From Lentisphaera araneosa HTCC2155 (GTDB lineage Bacteria > Verrucomicrobiota > Lentisphaeria > Lentisphaerales > Lentisphaeraceae): DNA of 64,000 nt. Made by a program: the position numbers and the translations under genes. The notes under the pieces are model-generated. The model was not told the DNA's origin and made no database searches. It saw only the letters and a list, made by a program, of their open reading frames with translations. How positions within the stretch are numbered: the first letter of the stretch is position 1; each line of letters begins with the position of its first letter. Below are positions 9,585 through 17,653 of the stretch, one piece after another. The stretch spans positions 1 through 64,000 of the forward strand of contig NZ_ABCK01000004.1 of assembly GCF_000170755.1 (NCBI RefSeq), written 5' to 3'.

Positions 9585-10099
9585 TACCAACCTTCTGCGA
9601 GTTGAGTCACAACTTTGGTGGCCATGCTGTAGGAAGCTCTTTCCAAACCTTCTCTTCGGTTTTGTTCGATACTTACACCATCAGAGAAATCACCATTACC
9701 CGTCATGGTGAATTTTTGGATGACAAGTTTTTTTGGAGTGACAACTTCATAAGTGAATTTTACTGTAGCTCTATAGTTGTCGACACGGTATTTTTTATCA
9801 TCATCATCATTTTTAGAAAAGCCGACTTTACGAAAGGAAAACTGTGGAAGAGTACCTTGGATGATGGCATCTGCTTTACCTTCTCCAGCATTGACGAGTT
9901 CGTATGTTCCGTCTTGGCGAATAGCTTCTTTGAGTTTGTCCATGACGATTAAGGCTAGGCGAGGTTCATCACTTAAGTTTTTAATTTTGCCGACGCTGAC
10001 GCGTTTGATCTGTGGGTGGCCCATATTGCCGACTTGGTAACCGGCACAGGAAACTAGGACTAAAGCCATTAATGAACTGATGAGAAGTTTTTTGATCAT
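9584..10099 (-). CDS. LptE-like lipoprotein
   Basis: Probable outer-membrane lipoprotein of the LptE family, which plugs LptD during lipopolysaccharide export. A signal peptide ends in a lipobox LVSCAG with Cys 18. After it come the typical CAGYQVG opening, the stretch about restoring stability and repeats (IKRVSVGKIKNLSDEP), and the late region IEQNRREGLERAS. The 171-residue length is right. No lptD is in the window. It starts one base inside the stop of the TPR gene and ends one base into ispF. The family call rests on overall pattern, so it is likely but not certain. Confidence 0.75.
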   Translation of the reverse strand: MIKKLLISSLMALVLVSCAGYQVGNMGHPQIKRVSVGKIKNLSDEPRLALIVMDKLKEAIRQDGTYELVNAGEGKADAIIQGTLPQFSFRKVGFSKNDDDDKKYRVDNYRATVKFTYEVVTPKKLVIQKFTMTGNGDFSDGVSIEQNRREGLERASYSMATKVVTQLAEGW

Positions 10100-11193
10100 T
10101 ATTTTTCGCCTTCTTCTTTATTGACTGTGTCAGTATTTTCTAATGGAACCAAATCAAGTCCTAAATCTTCAACTGGGACTAGGAATTTACCTTTACTATC
10201 TTCAGGACGAACAATAATTCGACGAGTCGAACGGTCTCTTGCCTGAGGGGCTAAGGGGGTAAAAATTTGTTGTTCTAATTTCTTCTGTAGATCGTCGTTC
10301 TTCTTTTTGCTGATTTGTCGAGTTTTTATCTCGCCCTTGTAGCTTTTGTCGAGTTTTTCCAGCTTAGCTTCTGCAACTACAGCGGCTTCAGTGTCAGGGT
10401 AGTCGACAACGACTTTATAGAGGTAGCGTTTTGCTGCGGCAGGGCGGGAATGTACTGGATCGAGATAGAAGAGGGCTAAGTTATAAGTTCGTTCGGCTTC
10501 AACTTCTTCAAGGCTAGCAAGCTGATCTTTTGCTTCAGAAAGAAGGGGGTGCTTGTTGTACTGATTGATGAAAAGCCTTAATTGAGTTTTAGCTTCACGC
10601 ATTAATTCTAAATTACCGTGAATACCTCTCATACTGAAAATATTAAATTGTGCAATATAGATTCTTGCATACCCCGCTTCATCAGACTTTGGGTAGGTGG
10701 CTATGAGTTTGTGGTAAGTGCTCATTGCCGCAATATCATCATTATCATCTTGTTGAAGCATGCCAATTCTCAGCATAGATGTTGATGCACCTTTTGAATA
10801 GGGTGCTTGAGCAATGAGAGCTTCATAAAATTCAATCGCTTCCTCAGATGAACCGAAGAAATTAGAACTACCACTTTTTTCATAGCGCGCATTAGATATT
10901 TCAAATTGAAGATTTAAAACCTTTTCATAATCAATTTCAAAGTTATAATCTTCAACAAGTTCTTTAAGGATCTCAAAGGCATCTTCCAGTTCACCTTGGT
11001 GATAGAGAGCTTTTGCCTTGTAATACATGATTGAGGCTATTTGCTTTCGATTAGTCTCAGTTAACAAAGCTTGATTAGCATCAATGATGACTTGATCATA
11101 TTTTTCGAAGGCTAAGTTTTCTTCAATTTTTTTATTGACTGTGAGAGCTAAGACCGAATAGCTCATTAAGGTCAACAAGAGAAAGTGTTTCAC
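10099..11193 (-). CDS. TPR-repeat periplasmic protein
   Basis: A 364-residue protein with a signal peptide (KHFLLLTLMSYSVLA) and several tetratricopeptide-like helical pairs, such as YYKAKALYHQGELEDAFEI near 52-70, AIEFYEALIAQAPYSKGA near 128 and AMSTYHKLIATYPKSDEA near 155. The pattern resembles BamD/YfiO and other envelope scaffold proteins, but no lipobox is evident, so BamD identity is not claimed. The C-terminal 80 residues are charged. It starts at GTG and overlaps the kinase stop by four bases (GTGA), showing tight coupling with the kinase upstream. Confidence 0.75.
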   Translation of the reverse strand: MKHFLLLTLMSYSVLALTVNKKIEENLAFEKYDQVIIDANQALLTETNRKQIASIMYYKAKALYHQGELEDAFEILKELVEDYNFEIDYEKVLNLQFEISNARYEKSGSSNFFGSSEEAIEFYEALIAQAPYSKGASTSMLRIGMLQQDDNDDIAAMSTYHKLIATYPKSDEAGYARIYIAQFNIFSMRGIHGNLELMREAKTQLRLFINQYNKHPLLSEAKDQLASLEEVEAERTYNLALFYLDPVHSRPAAAKRYLYKVVVDYPDTEAAVVAEAKLEKLDKSYKGEIKTRQISKKKNDDLQKKLEQQIFTPLAPQARDRSTRRIIVRPEDSKGKFLVPVEDLGLDLVPLENTDTVNKEEGEK

Positions 11194-12509
11194 GGCAACA
11201 AGGCTCCTTTTTGCAGTATTTCTAAAGATGACTCAAACTGATGACCTCTAGATTTTAGGTCTTGCAGTCGGCCAACAATAAATTTTAAGTTCTTTTTATC
11301 AGCTTTATGTAAATCGTTTTTATGCATTTGCAACTTCAATCTCACCGCATTAAGTGCCTCTTCAGAAGGTTTTGTTCGGTTTAACATCATACAACACATT
11401 TGTATATCCTTCTTCACTACTTCAGTTTTGTAGTTATTAAGGTAAAGGAAAATAGTCACGGATGAGCAAAGCGCAAATAGACATATAAGCAGGAGGGCTT
11501 TTATCAGAGCATTCTTTTTAATTTTTTTATGAAAAGAGTCGAGTTCTTCGCTTAAATGTATCGCATCTTGATAACGTTGGTCGGGGATTTTATCTAGGCA
11601 ACGGCGACAAATTTTCACGAGCGAAGGGTGGATAAGACTTCCTCCTCTACCGCGCTTTGGAAAGTGAGGTGTGGTATTTTTTATCTCGTTAAAGATTTGT
11701 CTAAAGTTGGTGGAATCTTCCCTTGTGAAGGGGTGTGTGCCATAGAGGATTTCGTAGAGAATGATTCCCATTGCAAAAACATCTGTACCTCGACTCGTAC
11801 TTCGACCTAAACCGAGTGTTTGCTCTGGAGCCATATAAGCAGGCGTTCCACTTATTTCTCCGTTCATCGTTAAACGAATGTCGCCTTTATCCTCAAAGCG
11901 ACTCATTTCTTTTTCCTCGGGCATGGGGTCGTGCTGTGGTTCTTGTTCATTGAGGTTTCGAGCTAAGCCCCAATCGAGTAAGAGGACACGTTGATATTCA
12001 TCCATCATAATGTTTTCCGGTTTGATATCACGATGAATAATATTGTGTTCGTGGGCGTATGCCAAAGTATGACAAGTCGTTTTAAATATCTTTAAGAGGT
12101 CTTTTAGATTATGATCTTCATAGAGTTCACGCAGTGTTTTACCCGTGATAATTGGCATAGAATAAAAAACGTCGTTGTTACCGATTTTGCCCAGGTTATA
12201 GACGGGGATGATACCTGGGTGCTGCATATAGGCCATGATCAAGGCTTCATTGATAAAACGCTGAGAGACTTTGACTTTTTTTTTGTACTGATCTTTGAGG
12301 ATCTTTAAAGCAACACTACGGCCAAGTTGAAGGTCTCGGGCTTTTACAATAGTAGAATTGCCACCACGCCCAATGATTTTGCGAACGCGGTAGCGATCAT
12401 TAAGTTCAGGAAGAGTGTCAAATACATCTAAGTAGTCATGATCTTGAGAACTGCTGTGGAAGTCGTCCTCTGCAAGTTCTTTGTGATAGATGGTTTGACC
12501 TTCTTCCAT
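11190..12509 (-). CDS. Hanks-type Ser/Thr protein kinase, membrane-anchored
   Basis: Cytoplasmic kinase domain at residues 40-320, then a single membrane span near 337-357 and a short outer tail. Key residues are present: glycine loop GRGGNST (47-53), VALK with Lys 69, catalytic HRDIKPEN near 157, DWG in place of DFG, and GTPAYMAPEQ. It appears active. The tail of about 80 residues has no recognised sensor domain. Its place in an operon with envelope lipoproteins, a TPR protein and LptE suggests control of envelope assembly, which is inference only. Confidence 0.92.
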   Translation of the reverse strand: MEEGQTIYHKELAEDDFHSSSQDHDYLDVFDTLPELNDRYRVRKIIGRGGNSTIVKARDLQLGRSVALKILKDQYKKKVKVSQRFINEALIMAYMQHPGIIPVYNLGKIGNNDVFYSMPIITGKTLRELYEDHNLKDLLKIFKTTCHTLAYAHEHNIIHRDIKPENIMMDEYQRVLLLDWGLARNLNEQEPQHDPMPEEKEMSRFEDKGDIRLTMNGEISGTPAYMAPEQTLGLGRSTSRGTDVFAMGIILYEILYGTHPFTREDSTNFRQIFNEIKNTTPHFPKRGRGGSLIHPSLVKICRRCLDKIPDQRYQDAIHLSEELDSFHKKIKKNALIKALLLICLFALCSSVTIFLYLNNYKTEVVKKDIQMCCMMLNRTKPSEEALNAVRLKLQMHKNDLHKADKKNLKFIVGRLQDLKSRGHQFESSLEILQKGALLP

Positions 12510-12515
12510 TGAGTC

Positions 12516-12899
12516 CTACTGAAGGAGGGGTAAAAGCTCAGATATAACTTGATTACTTAGTATGTCGTTTGGTTTTTTATGTCGACTTGAGTAAACGCGA
12601 ACTTCGCAAACGCTCTTGAGCTTTTGTTCGAGCTCAATACTTACTTCATAGCCTTTATCAAGTTTGCCCTGCATCGCCAATTTGGTTTTAGAGCTATAAG
12701 TGATTTGTGCACCTAAATCATCCGCGAGATATTTTAGTGAAGGGTAAAATAAGTCAGTAGCTTGTTTGTCGAGGTGGACAATCACTTTGCCGTTACGGGC
12801 AACATATTGACCTTCTTCATTCTTTAAGTTGGCAGGAGTGTTAATACAACTGAAACTTAGTGCACTCAAAAGGGCGAAAATTAATATATTTTTTCTCAT
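12516..12899 (-). CDS. Small lipoprotein of unknown function
   Basis: A 127-residue protein with a type II signal peptide; the lipobox ALSFSC places the lipidated Cys at residue 18. The mature part has no family I recognise. It begins with a short polar stretch and holds the phrase KVIVHLDKQATDLFYP. It lies six bases upstream of the kinase gene and 30 bases after the membrane protein, so it belongs to the same transcript. Role unknown. Confidence 0.7.
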   Translation of the reverse strand: MRKNILIFALLSALSFSCINTPANLKNEEGQYVARNGKVIVHLDKQATDLFYPSLKYLADDLGAQITYSSKTKLAMQGKLDKGYEVSIELEQKLKSVCEVRVYSSRHKKPNDILSNQVISELLPLLQ

Positions 12900-12929
12900 C
12901 TTTGTTCCTAAATTTGTTTATCTTGAAAA

Positions 12930-13478
12930 TTAATTGTTTAACTCGTCTTCGTCCAACTCATCTTCTTCGATGTCTTGATCAAAGTTATGAATAGTTTTTT
13001 TCTCTTCTTTCACGGGATCTTCAGGAATCGTGTTGAGACCACAGATAGAGGCAACCTTATTGCCGATTTTACGAGCTTCCGAACGTTTAAGACCTTCGCG
13101 GATAATTACGTCATCGGCATCCTTAATTGATAGGAAAAGGGTGTAAGAGGAGCGTAACTGAGGAGTTTGCTGAAAGAAAACGCTTGAGCATTCATCTTTA
13201 CGAACTTTTTTAAGAAAACCAAAATGATAGGTCTCTTGATTAAAACTGTTTGAGCCTTTTTCAAAAGTTGTTTTTGACCAGGAAAAGAGGCAGTAAGCCG
13301 CTGTGATAAAGAAAAAGGCAATGACCAAGAATAAAATAAAGTCGGCACCCACTAACTCCATGTTTCTATCGCGCCAAAACTGAACTAAAATTAAACCGAG
13401 TATACAGAGCCCGAGGCCTGATACAATTCTGTTTGATGGGTTCACCAGAACCATCTGTGATTTTTCGTCTTTTTTCAT
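12930..13478 (-). CDS. Membrane protein of unknown function
   Basis: About 182 residues with two adjacent membrane segments (IVSGLGLCILGLILVQF and DFILFLVIAFFFITAAYCLF) and an acidic C-terminal tail rich in Glu and Asp. I do not recognise the family. A TTG at 13514 would give 12 more charged residues; the ATG at 13478 is preferred because MKKDEKSQ follows a purine-rich site. It appears to be the first gene of the ten-gene run, with about 80 bases separating it from the divergent gene at 13558. Confidence 0.65.
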   Translation of the reverse strand: MKKDEKSQMVLVNPSNRIVSGLGLCILGLILVQFWRDRNMELVGADFILFLVIAFFFITAAYCLFSWSKTTFEKGSNSFNQETYHFGFLKKVRKDECSSVFFQQTPQLRSSYTLFLSIKDADDVIIREGLKRSEARKIGNKVASICGLNTIPEDPVKEEKKTIHNFDQDIEEDELDEDELNN

Positions 13479-13557
13479 CTTTTCTTTTTGTTTATATGAT
13501 TTAAGCTTGCTCAAATAGCATTGAGTATATCTTAAGCAGAAAAACTGGAACTTAAAG

Positions 13558-14070
13558 ATGATCCATCTTCTTTACGCAATATTTTATCTATTATTAGTTT
13601 TTTCACCCCTGAAAAAATTGAGTAAGCGATATTTTTGTCTCTTGTTTTTTGTGACGCTCTTAATTCATCTTATTGCACCTATTGAGGGATTGCTTGTTTT
13701 AGCAATTATTTTAGTCATACCAAAATTGTTGAGTTGGAGTTTAAGGAAAGCTATAGGTCATGGCTATGATTGTCTTGCATTTAAGTTTTCTTATCTTTTG
13801 GGTTTTTTAGGCTTTGATAATAAGAGGATTCATTTTTTGCTTTCACAAGTCTTAGATGACACAAATTATGATTTGCCAGCTTTAAACTATAAGACTGATG
13901 AAGAACTCATTTTAATTAAAAAACTCTACGAGAATAATATAAATCATGGTCTTTTTATAGATGAGTATGAATTGCTAGGTTTGGATCAAAAAAATGCCTA
14001 TGAAGACTTTTATATTAAAGCCAATCAACCGTTATTGGAGCAAAAACTAAAGTGTACTGAAGAGCTTTAA
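13558..14070 (+). CDS. Hypothetical membrane protein
   Basis: A 170-residue protein with two or three hydrophobic segments in its first 60 residues and a soluble, acidic C-terminal half. No family recognised. The start ATG at 13558 has only a weak GGAAC site. The frame is open and base use matches the neighbours, so it is likely real. A gap of 53 bases precedes the methyltransferase gene, which may be cotranscribed. Confidence 0.6.
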   Translation: MIHLLYAIFYLLLVFSPLKKLSKRYFCLLFFVTLLIHLIAPIEGLLVLAIILVIPKLLSWSLRKAIGHGYDCLAFKFSYLLGFLGFDNKRIHFLLSQVLDDTNYDLPALNYKTDEELILIKKLYENNINHGLFIDEYELLGLDQKNAYEDFYIKANQPLLEQKLKCTEEL

Positions 14071-14123
14071 AGTGAAGCCTAAAGTGTTAGCTTTGATTTA
14101 ATTTTTAAAAGAGATTCCTAATT

Positions 14124-14624
14124 ATGCCCAAATTTGAACATGTACGCCACAAACCACCTACTGAACTGAAGCAAGAACGTCCGTTCATTATTGCCTGTTC
14201 ACCTTTGCGGAGTCATGTGAATTTGTCAACCATCATGAGGATGGCGGGGTGTTCGGGGGTAAGTCAAGTTATTGCAACCGGTAATGCCAAGGTCAATTCA
14301 AAGATTGCGAGAGATGGAGCCGAGCAGGTTAACTTAGTCACAAAAAACAGTCTTCCACCAGTTTTGAAAAAGCTTAAACAGGATGGTTATACACTTGTGG
14401 GCTTGGAACAAACAACCAACTCCAATAACCTTCACGATTTTGACTTCCCTCATAAATGTGTCTTGGTTGTCGGTGCTGAACGTGAGGGCCTATCCCAAGA
14501 TTGTTTAGATTGTCTAGATTATACGGTTGAAATTCCCGTATGGGGCTTGCCTTATTCATATAATGTTGCTTCAGCCACATCATTGGCGGTCTATGAATAT
14601 TGTCGACAATATCCAGAAGGTTAA
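14124..14624 (+). CDS. SpoU/TrmH-family RNA 2'-O-methyltransferase
   Basis: Cytosolic SPOUT-class methyltransferase for rRNA or tRNA ribose. The 166-residue protein shows the three motifs: N-terminal NLSTIMRMAGCSGV with the conserved Asn and Arg, central VVGAEREGLSQ, and C-terminal EIPVWGLPYSYNVASATSLAVYEY, where the knot binds SAM. It lacks the N-terminal substrate-binding extension of RlmB. The target nucleotide cannot be told from sequence. Confidence 0.88.
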   Translation: MPKFEHVRHKPPTELKQERPFIIACSPLRSHVNLSTIMRMAGCSGVSQVIATGNAKVNSKIARDGAEQVNLVTKNSLPPVLKKLKQDGYTLVGLEQTTNSNNLHDFDFPHKCVLVVGAEREGLSQDCLDCLDYTVEIPVWGLPYSYNVASATSLAVYEYCRQYPEG

Positions 14625-14920
14625 TTGAGAGCTTCAACCTTCTAAAGATATTATTTTTTGATTTAGAATTATAAAGCTATTTCCTGCGGTGATTCATGAT
14701 GAGAAAGAAAAAATCAATAGTTTTATGGTTAAGAATTTCTGTGAATACCATTGAGAGGATTCCTATAGCAACTTTAGATTAAAATAGTATTTTAAATGAA
14801 AAATACAGCCAGTCAAAAAATTAAGAAATCCCCCTCATAAAGATAAAAATTCTTATTAGTCGTAAAAATATAAGTTAATACTTTGTAACGTTAACTAAAC
14901 GAAATATGACTTGGTTTTTT
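14625..14920. other. Intergenic region, no gene seen
   Basis: AT-rich spacer of 296 bases between the convergent methyltransferase and doxX genes. Many stop codons in all frames and no clear terminator or RNA structure. Confidence 0.6.
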
Positions 14921-15412
14921 CTATGCACTATGACTGTAATCGATAGAATCTGTATCATCTAAGTGTTCATCATTATATACAGTTCTGTAGTCTATGGAGT
15001 AAGTCCCCGAACCTCTGATAGAAAAGAACAAGAGTAATATAAGACTAAAGATGGCTATGGTGGCTTCAGCGCCATTGACGATTATGGCTGAACTCAGCAG
15101 GGCGGGGAGGTGAATCAGGAAGACGGCAGAACCGACAACAGGTAGTTGGAGCATCGATGCCCAGCGAGTTCCCATGCCACCAATAAGGCAAATTCCCCCA
15201 AAGATATGAACGAGAAAAACAAAGTGAAGCCAAGCAACAGGAGCAAACCAAAATTGACCCATACTTTCAAAGTACTGTAAGAAAACGGTTTGGTTAAAAA
15301 AGAAATCTAGCGCTTTCCAGAGAAGGATAAATCCAAGATAAATTCTAAGGCCAGCGATAATGGTATCAGCGGATCTTAGGGGGCTATTTTCATAATCTTC
15401 GAGGTGTTTCAT
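14921..15412 (-). CDS. DoxX-family membrane protein
   Basis: A 163-residue inner-membrane protein with four hydrophobic segments: GLRIYLGFILLWKAL near 26-40, WLHFVFLVHIFGGICLIGG, LPVVGSAVFLIHLPAL and AEATIAIFSLILLLFF. The layout and the GxRxxxGxxxxWxxLxFF pattern fit the DoxX/DoxD-like family. Its function here is unknown; family members link to respiratory or redox roles. It stands alone, with about 120 bases before the decayed prepilin gene. Confidence 0.75.
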   Translation of the reverse strand: MKHLEDYENSPLRSADTIIAGLRIYLGFILLWKALDFFFNQTVFLQYFESMGQFWFAPVAWLHFVFLVHIFGGICLIGGMGTRWASMLQLPVVGSAVFLIHLPALLSSAIIVNGAEATIAIFSLILLLFFSIRGSGTYSIDYRTVYNDEHLDDTDSIDYSHSA

Positions 15413-15531
15413 AGTGTGCTCCTAATTTGTAGAGCTCACCAAGTTTTGACGAGCTCAAATTGAGTCTCGCCCCTCAGCCTCCTATCTTTATAGTTTAATA
15501 TAAAGCTAAGGAGCTATAAATCCAAAAAAAA

Positions 15532-16240
15532 TCAGGGAACTGTAGTAGCATTACCTCGGCCAGGTATACTACTTAAAGCATCAAGTTCAACTGTGTAACG
15601 AGCTATAAAGGTGTTTTCTGGAAGCCATTTGATCGTTTCTACATGACCATCAAAAAATGAATAATTAGACGAGGTGATTATGCTTAAACTCGCCAGTGTC
15701 AGTACCTGTAAGTTCCAGATAATTATCTTTTAAATTAAAAGCGCTACGCCCCTTAGTTTTATCACTCGCTTTATATATATCGGCTAAAAATAGGGAGTCA
15801 CTTGTGCTATTAATATCTTCAATTTTATAACCCACAAAAGTCCAAGGATTATTACCACGATTTGGTGCACCATAGTCGATGGCAAAAACCCAGCCTGCAT
15901 CATCATTTGATGTGGGACAATTATAAAATACGGATGTAGCTTCATTCTTAAATTGCGATTCTGCTGTAACACCAATCTCGGATTTGCCACCGAGGTAGGG
16001 GTTGAGTCCAAAGAGCCAATCTAAAGCAGAATGGACATTGCTTTGGTAATTGTGTAGAACGTATCCATCGTTGTCATCTTGAAACATGGTACCGGCAACC
16101 CCAATTTGTTTCAATCCATTGAGGCATGTCCTGCGTCGACTGGTTTCGCGAGCATTGCTGAGGGCTGGCAAAACGAGGGAGGCGAGCATTCAAATGATCG
16201 CGAAAACAACGAGCAATTCAATTACGCTGAATGTTTTCAT
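15532..16240 (-). pseudogene. DUF1559-type prepilin, broken by a stop and a frameshift
   Basis: The ATG at 16240 opens a perfect type IV prepilin/pseudopilin leader (MKTFSVIELLVVFAII), but codon 17, where Gly is usual, is TGA at 16192-16190. The same frame then continues as MLASLVLPALSNARETSRR and the DUF1559 body. It ends early at 15665 in KHNHLV, and one base out of frame the expected ending follows (SSNYSFFDGHVETIKWLPEN) to a TGA at 15532. So there is one nonsense change (GGA to TGA) and one single-base shift near 15670. Restored length is about 235 residues, normal for these proteins. A product starting at the internal ATG at 16189 would lack the leader. Confidence 0.85.
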
Positions 16241-16277
16241 AAAAAGTCTCCGGGTTTTAAATATATATTCGGAGACT
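16241..16277 (-). terminator. Hairpin that ends the sulfatase transcript and masks a ribosome site
   Basis: Arms CGGAGACT (16270-16277) and AGTCTCCG (16245-16252) pair perfectly across 17 AT-rich bases; on the minus strand a T-run at 16245-16241 follows. It lies just past the sulfatase gene and directly before the prepilin ATG, whose only GGAG is inside the 3' arm. Confidence 0.65.
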
Positions 16278-16307
16278 TACGACTTTTGATTTATTTTATA
16301 AAAAAAT

Positions 16308-17651
16308 CTATTTTATTTCTGAATAAGGGGCGTTTTTTGAAATTTCATTAAGAATGGTCTGATACTCTTCGGATAATTCTTTAATGAGTTCGGGCATGGA
16401 TTGAGCTAAGTTTTTACTTTCCTTGTGATCATCAGCCAAATTATAGAGCTCTTGCTTCTTTTTGTTGACGACGAGTTTCCAAGGACCTTTGCGGAGGGCG
16501 CCAGAGCCTTTACCATTTTCCCAAATGAGTGTGCGCTCATTGAGTTTTTTATTGTTGAAAACGGTTGGGTGAATATCGACTCCATCGAGTTGATGATTTG
16601 CGGGAATCGCAACACCAGCCGCTTTTATTGAGCTCGCCGTGATATCAAAAGTCATCATTGTTTGGTCGGAAACAGATCCAGCTTTGATACGCCCTGGGGC
16701 CCATACGAGTGCGGGGACTCTGTGTCCACCTTCGTACATGCTACCTTTAGCGCCACGAGTATTTTCACTATGGGAGTGATTTCCTTTGGCAGCACCATTA
16801 TCACTGAGAAACCAAACGATGGTATTTTTATCGATCTTGAGTTCAACAAGTTTATCGAGAATACGATTGACGCCTTCGTCAACGGGGAGAGTGAAGTGTT
16901 TCATCAGCCAATTATCATCGCCTGGAGTTTTGCTATATTCAATTTTTGGGGCCCAAGCGGGGACTTGCCCTTTATTAGGGCCACGTTGAATTTTTGAGCC
17001 ACGGGCTTGGAAAGGCGAGTGGGGAGTGCCGTGAGCCACATAGAGAAAAAAGGGTTTCTCTTTGTTGCGTTCAATGAAATCGAGTGAATGTTCAGTAATG
17101 AGATCGGAATGATGACCTTTCTCATCTTTGAGTTCCCTTGCTTGCCACCAGTCAAAAGTACTCATGCGATCGTAGTGGGATTGAGCATCAATATTACCAC
17201 TAATGAAGCCAACGAATTCATCAAAGCCATGATTCATTGGGTGAAACTCAGCTTTATAGCCTATATGCCATTTACCGAAGACTGCGGTTGCGTAATCCGC
17301 AGATTTCATGGCTTCGGGGAACGTCCATTCTTCGTCTCGAATACCCCGCACATGATCGGGGTGTTTTGGGTCGGCATTAATAACCACATCACATCCACTG
17401 CGCTGTTGATAACGTCCCGTCATGAGTGCGGCACGGGTAGGGCTACAGACGACGCCATTGGAGTGGAAGTCGGTGAGTTTCATTCCCTCAACTGCCATAC
17501 GGTCGATACCTGGTGTTTTATAGTACTTATTATCAAAACTACTAATTCCTGCCCAGCCCATATCGTCAACCATAATGACAATAATATTGGGTTTTGCGGA
17601 GTCCGCAAAAATTGGTAGGCAGAGTAATAAAGAGAGAAGAAATTTAGTCAT
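16308..17651 (-). CDS. Secreted sulfatase (formylglycine type)
   Basis: Hydrolyses sulfate esters, probably on marine polysaccharide, outside the cytoplasm. A short signal peptide (FLLSLLLCLPIFA) precedes the N-terminal metal site KPNIIVIMVDDMG. The active-site signature CSPTR, followed by GRYQQRSG, near residue 69 gives the Cys that is turned to formylglycine. FLSDNGAA holds the second metal-binding pair. At 447 residues it is a full family S1 sulfatase. It starts three bases after the next sulfatase's stop, forming a two-gene operon. Confidence 0.92.
   Translation of the reverse strand: MTKFLLSLLLCLPIFADSAKPNIIVIMVDDMGWAGISSFDNKYYKTPGIDRMAVEGMKLTDFHSNGVVCSPTRAALMTGRYQQRSGCDVVINADPKHPDHVRGIRDEEWTFPEAMKSADYATAVFGKWHIGYKAEFHPMNHGFDEFVGFISGNIDAQSHYDRMSTFDWWQARELKDEKGHHSDLITEHSLDFIERNKEKPFFLYVAHGTPHSPFQARGSKIQRGPNKGQVPAWAPKIEYSKTPGDDNWLMKHFTLPVDEGVNRILDKLVELKIDKNTIVWFLSDNGAAKGNHSHSENTRGAKGSMYEGGHRVPALVWAPGRIKAGSVSDQTMMTFDITASSIKAAGVAIPANHQLDGVDIHPTVFNNKKLNERTLIWENGKGSGALRKGPWKLVVNKKKQELYNLADDHKESKNLAQSMPELIKELSEEYQTILNEISKNAPYSEIK
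16598..16612. repeat. Interrupted palindrome TTGCG-N5-CGCAA in sulfatase gene
   Basis: Exact copy with N5 = GGAAT. On the coding strand GCG ATT CCC GCA encodes Ala-Ile-Pro-Ala. Confidence 0.8.
17594..17608. repeat. Interrupted palindrome TTGCG-N5-CGCAA in sulfatase signal region
   Basis: Exact copy with N5 = GAGTC. On the coding strand GCG GAC TCC GCA encodes Ala-Asp-Ser-Ala, at the end of the signal peptide. Confidence 0.8.
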
Positions 17652-17653
17652 GA

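Noticed and set aside
15665-16240. TGA read as glycine (alternative code)
   Set aside because: TGA is the normal stop of many intact genes here, such as trkH and ispF neighbours, and the same gene has a further frameshift.
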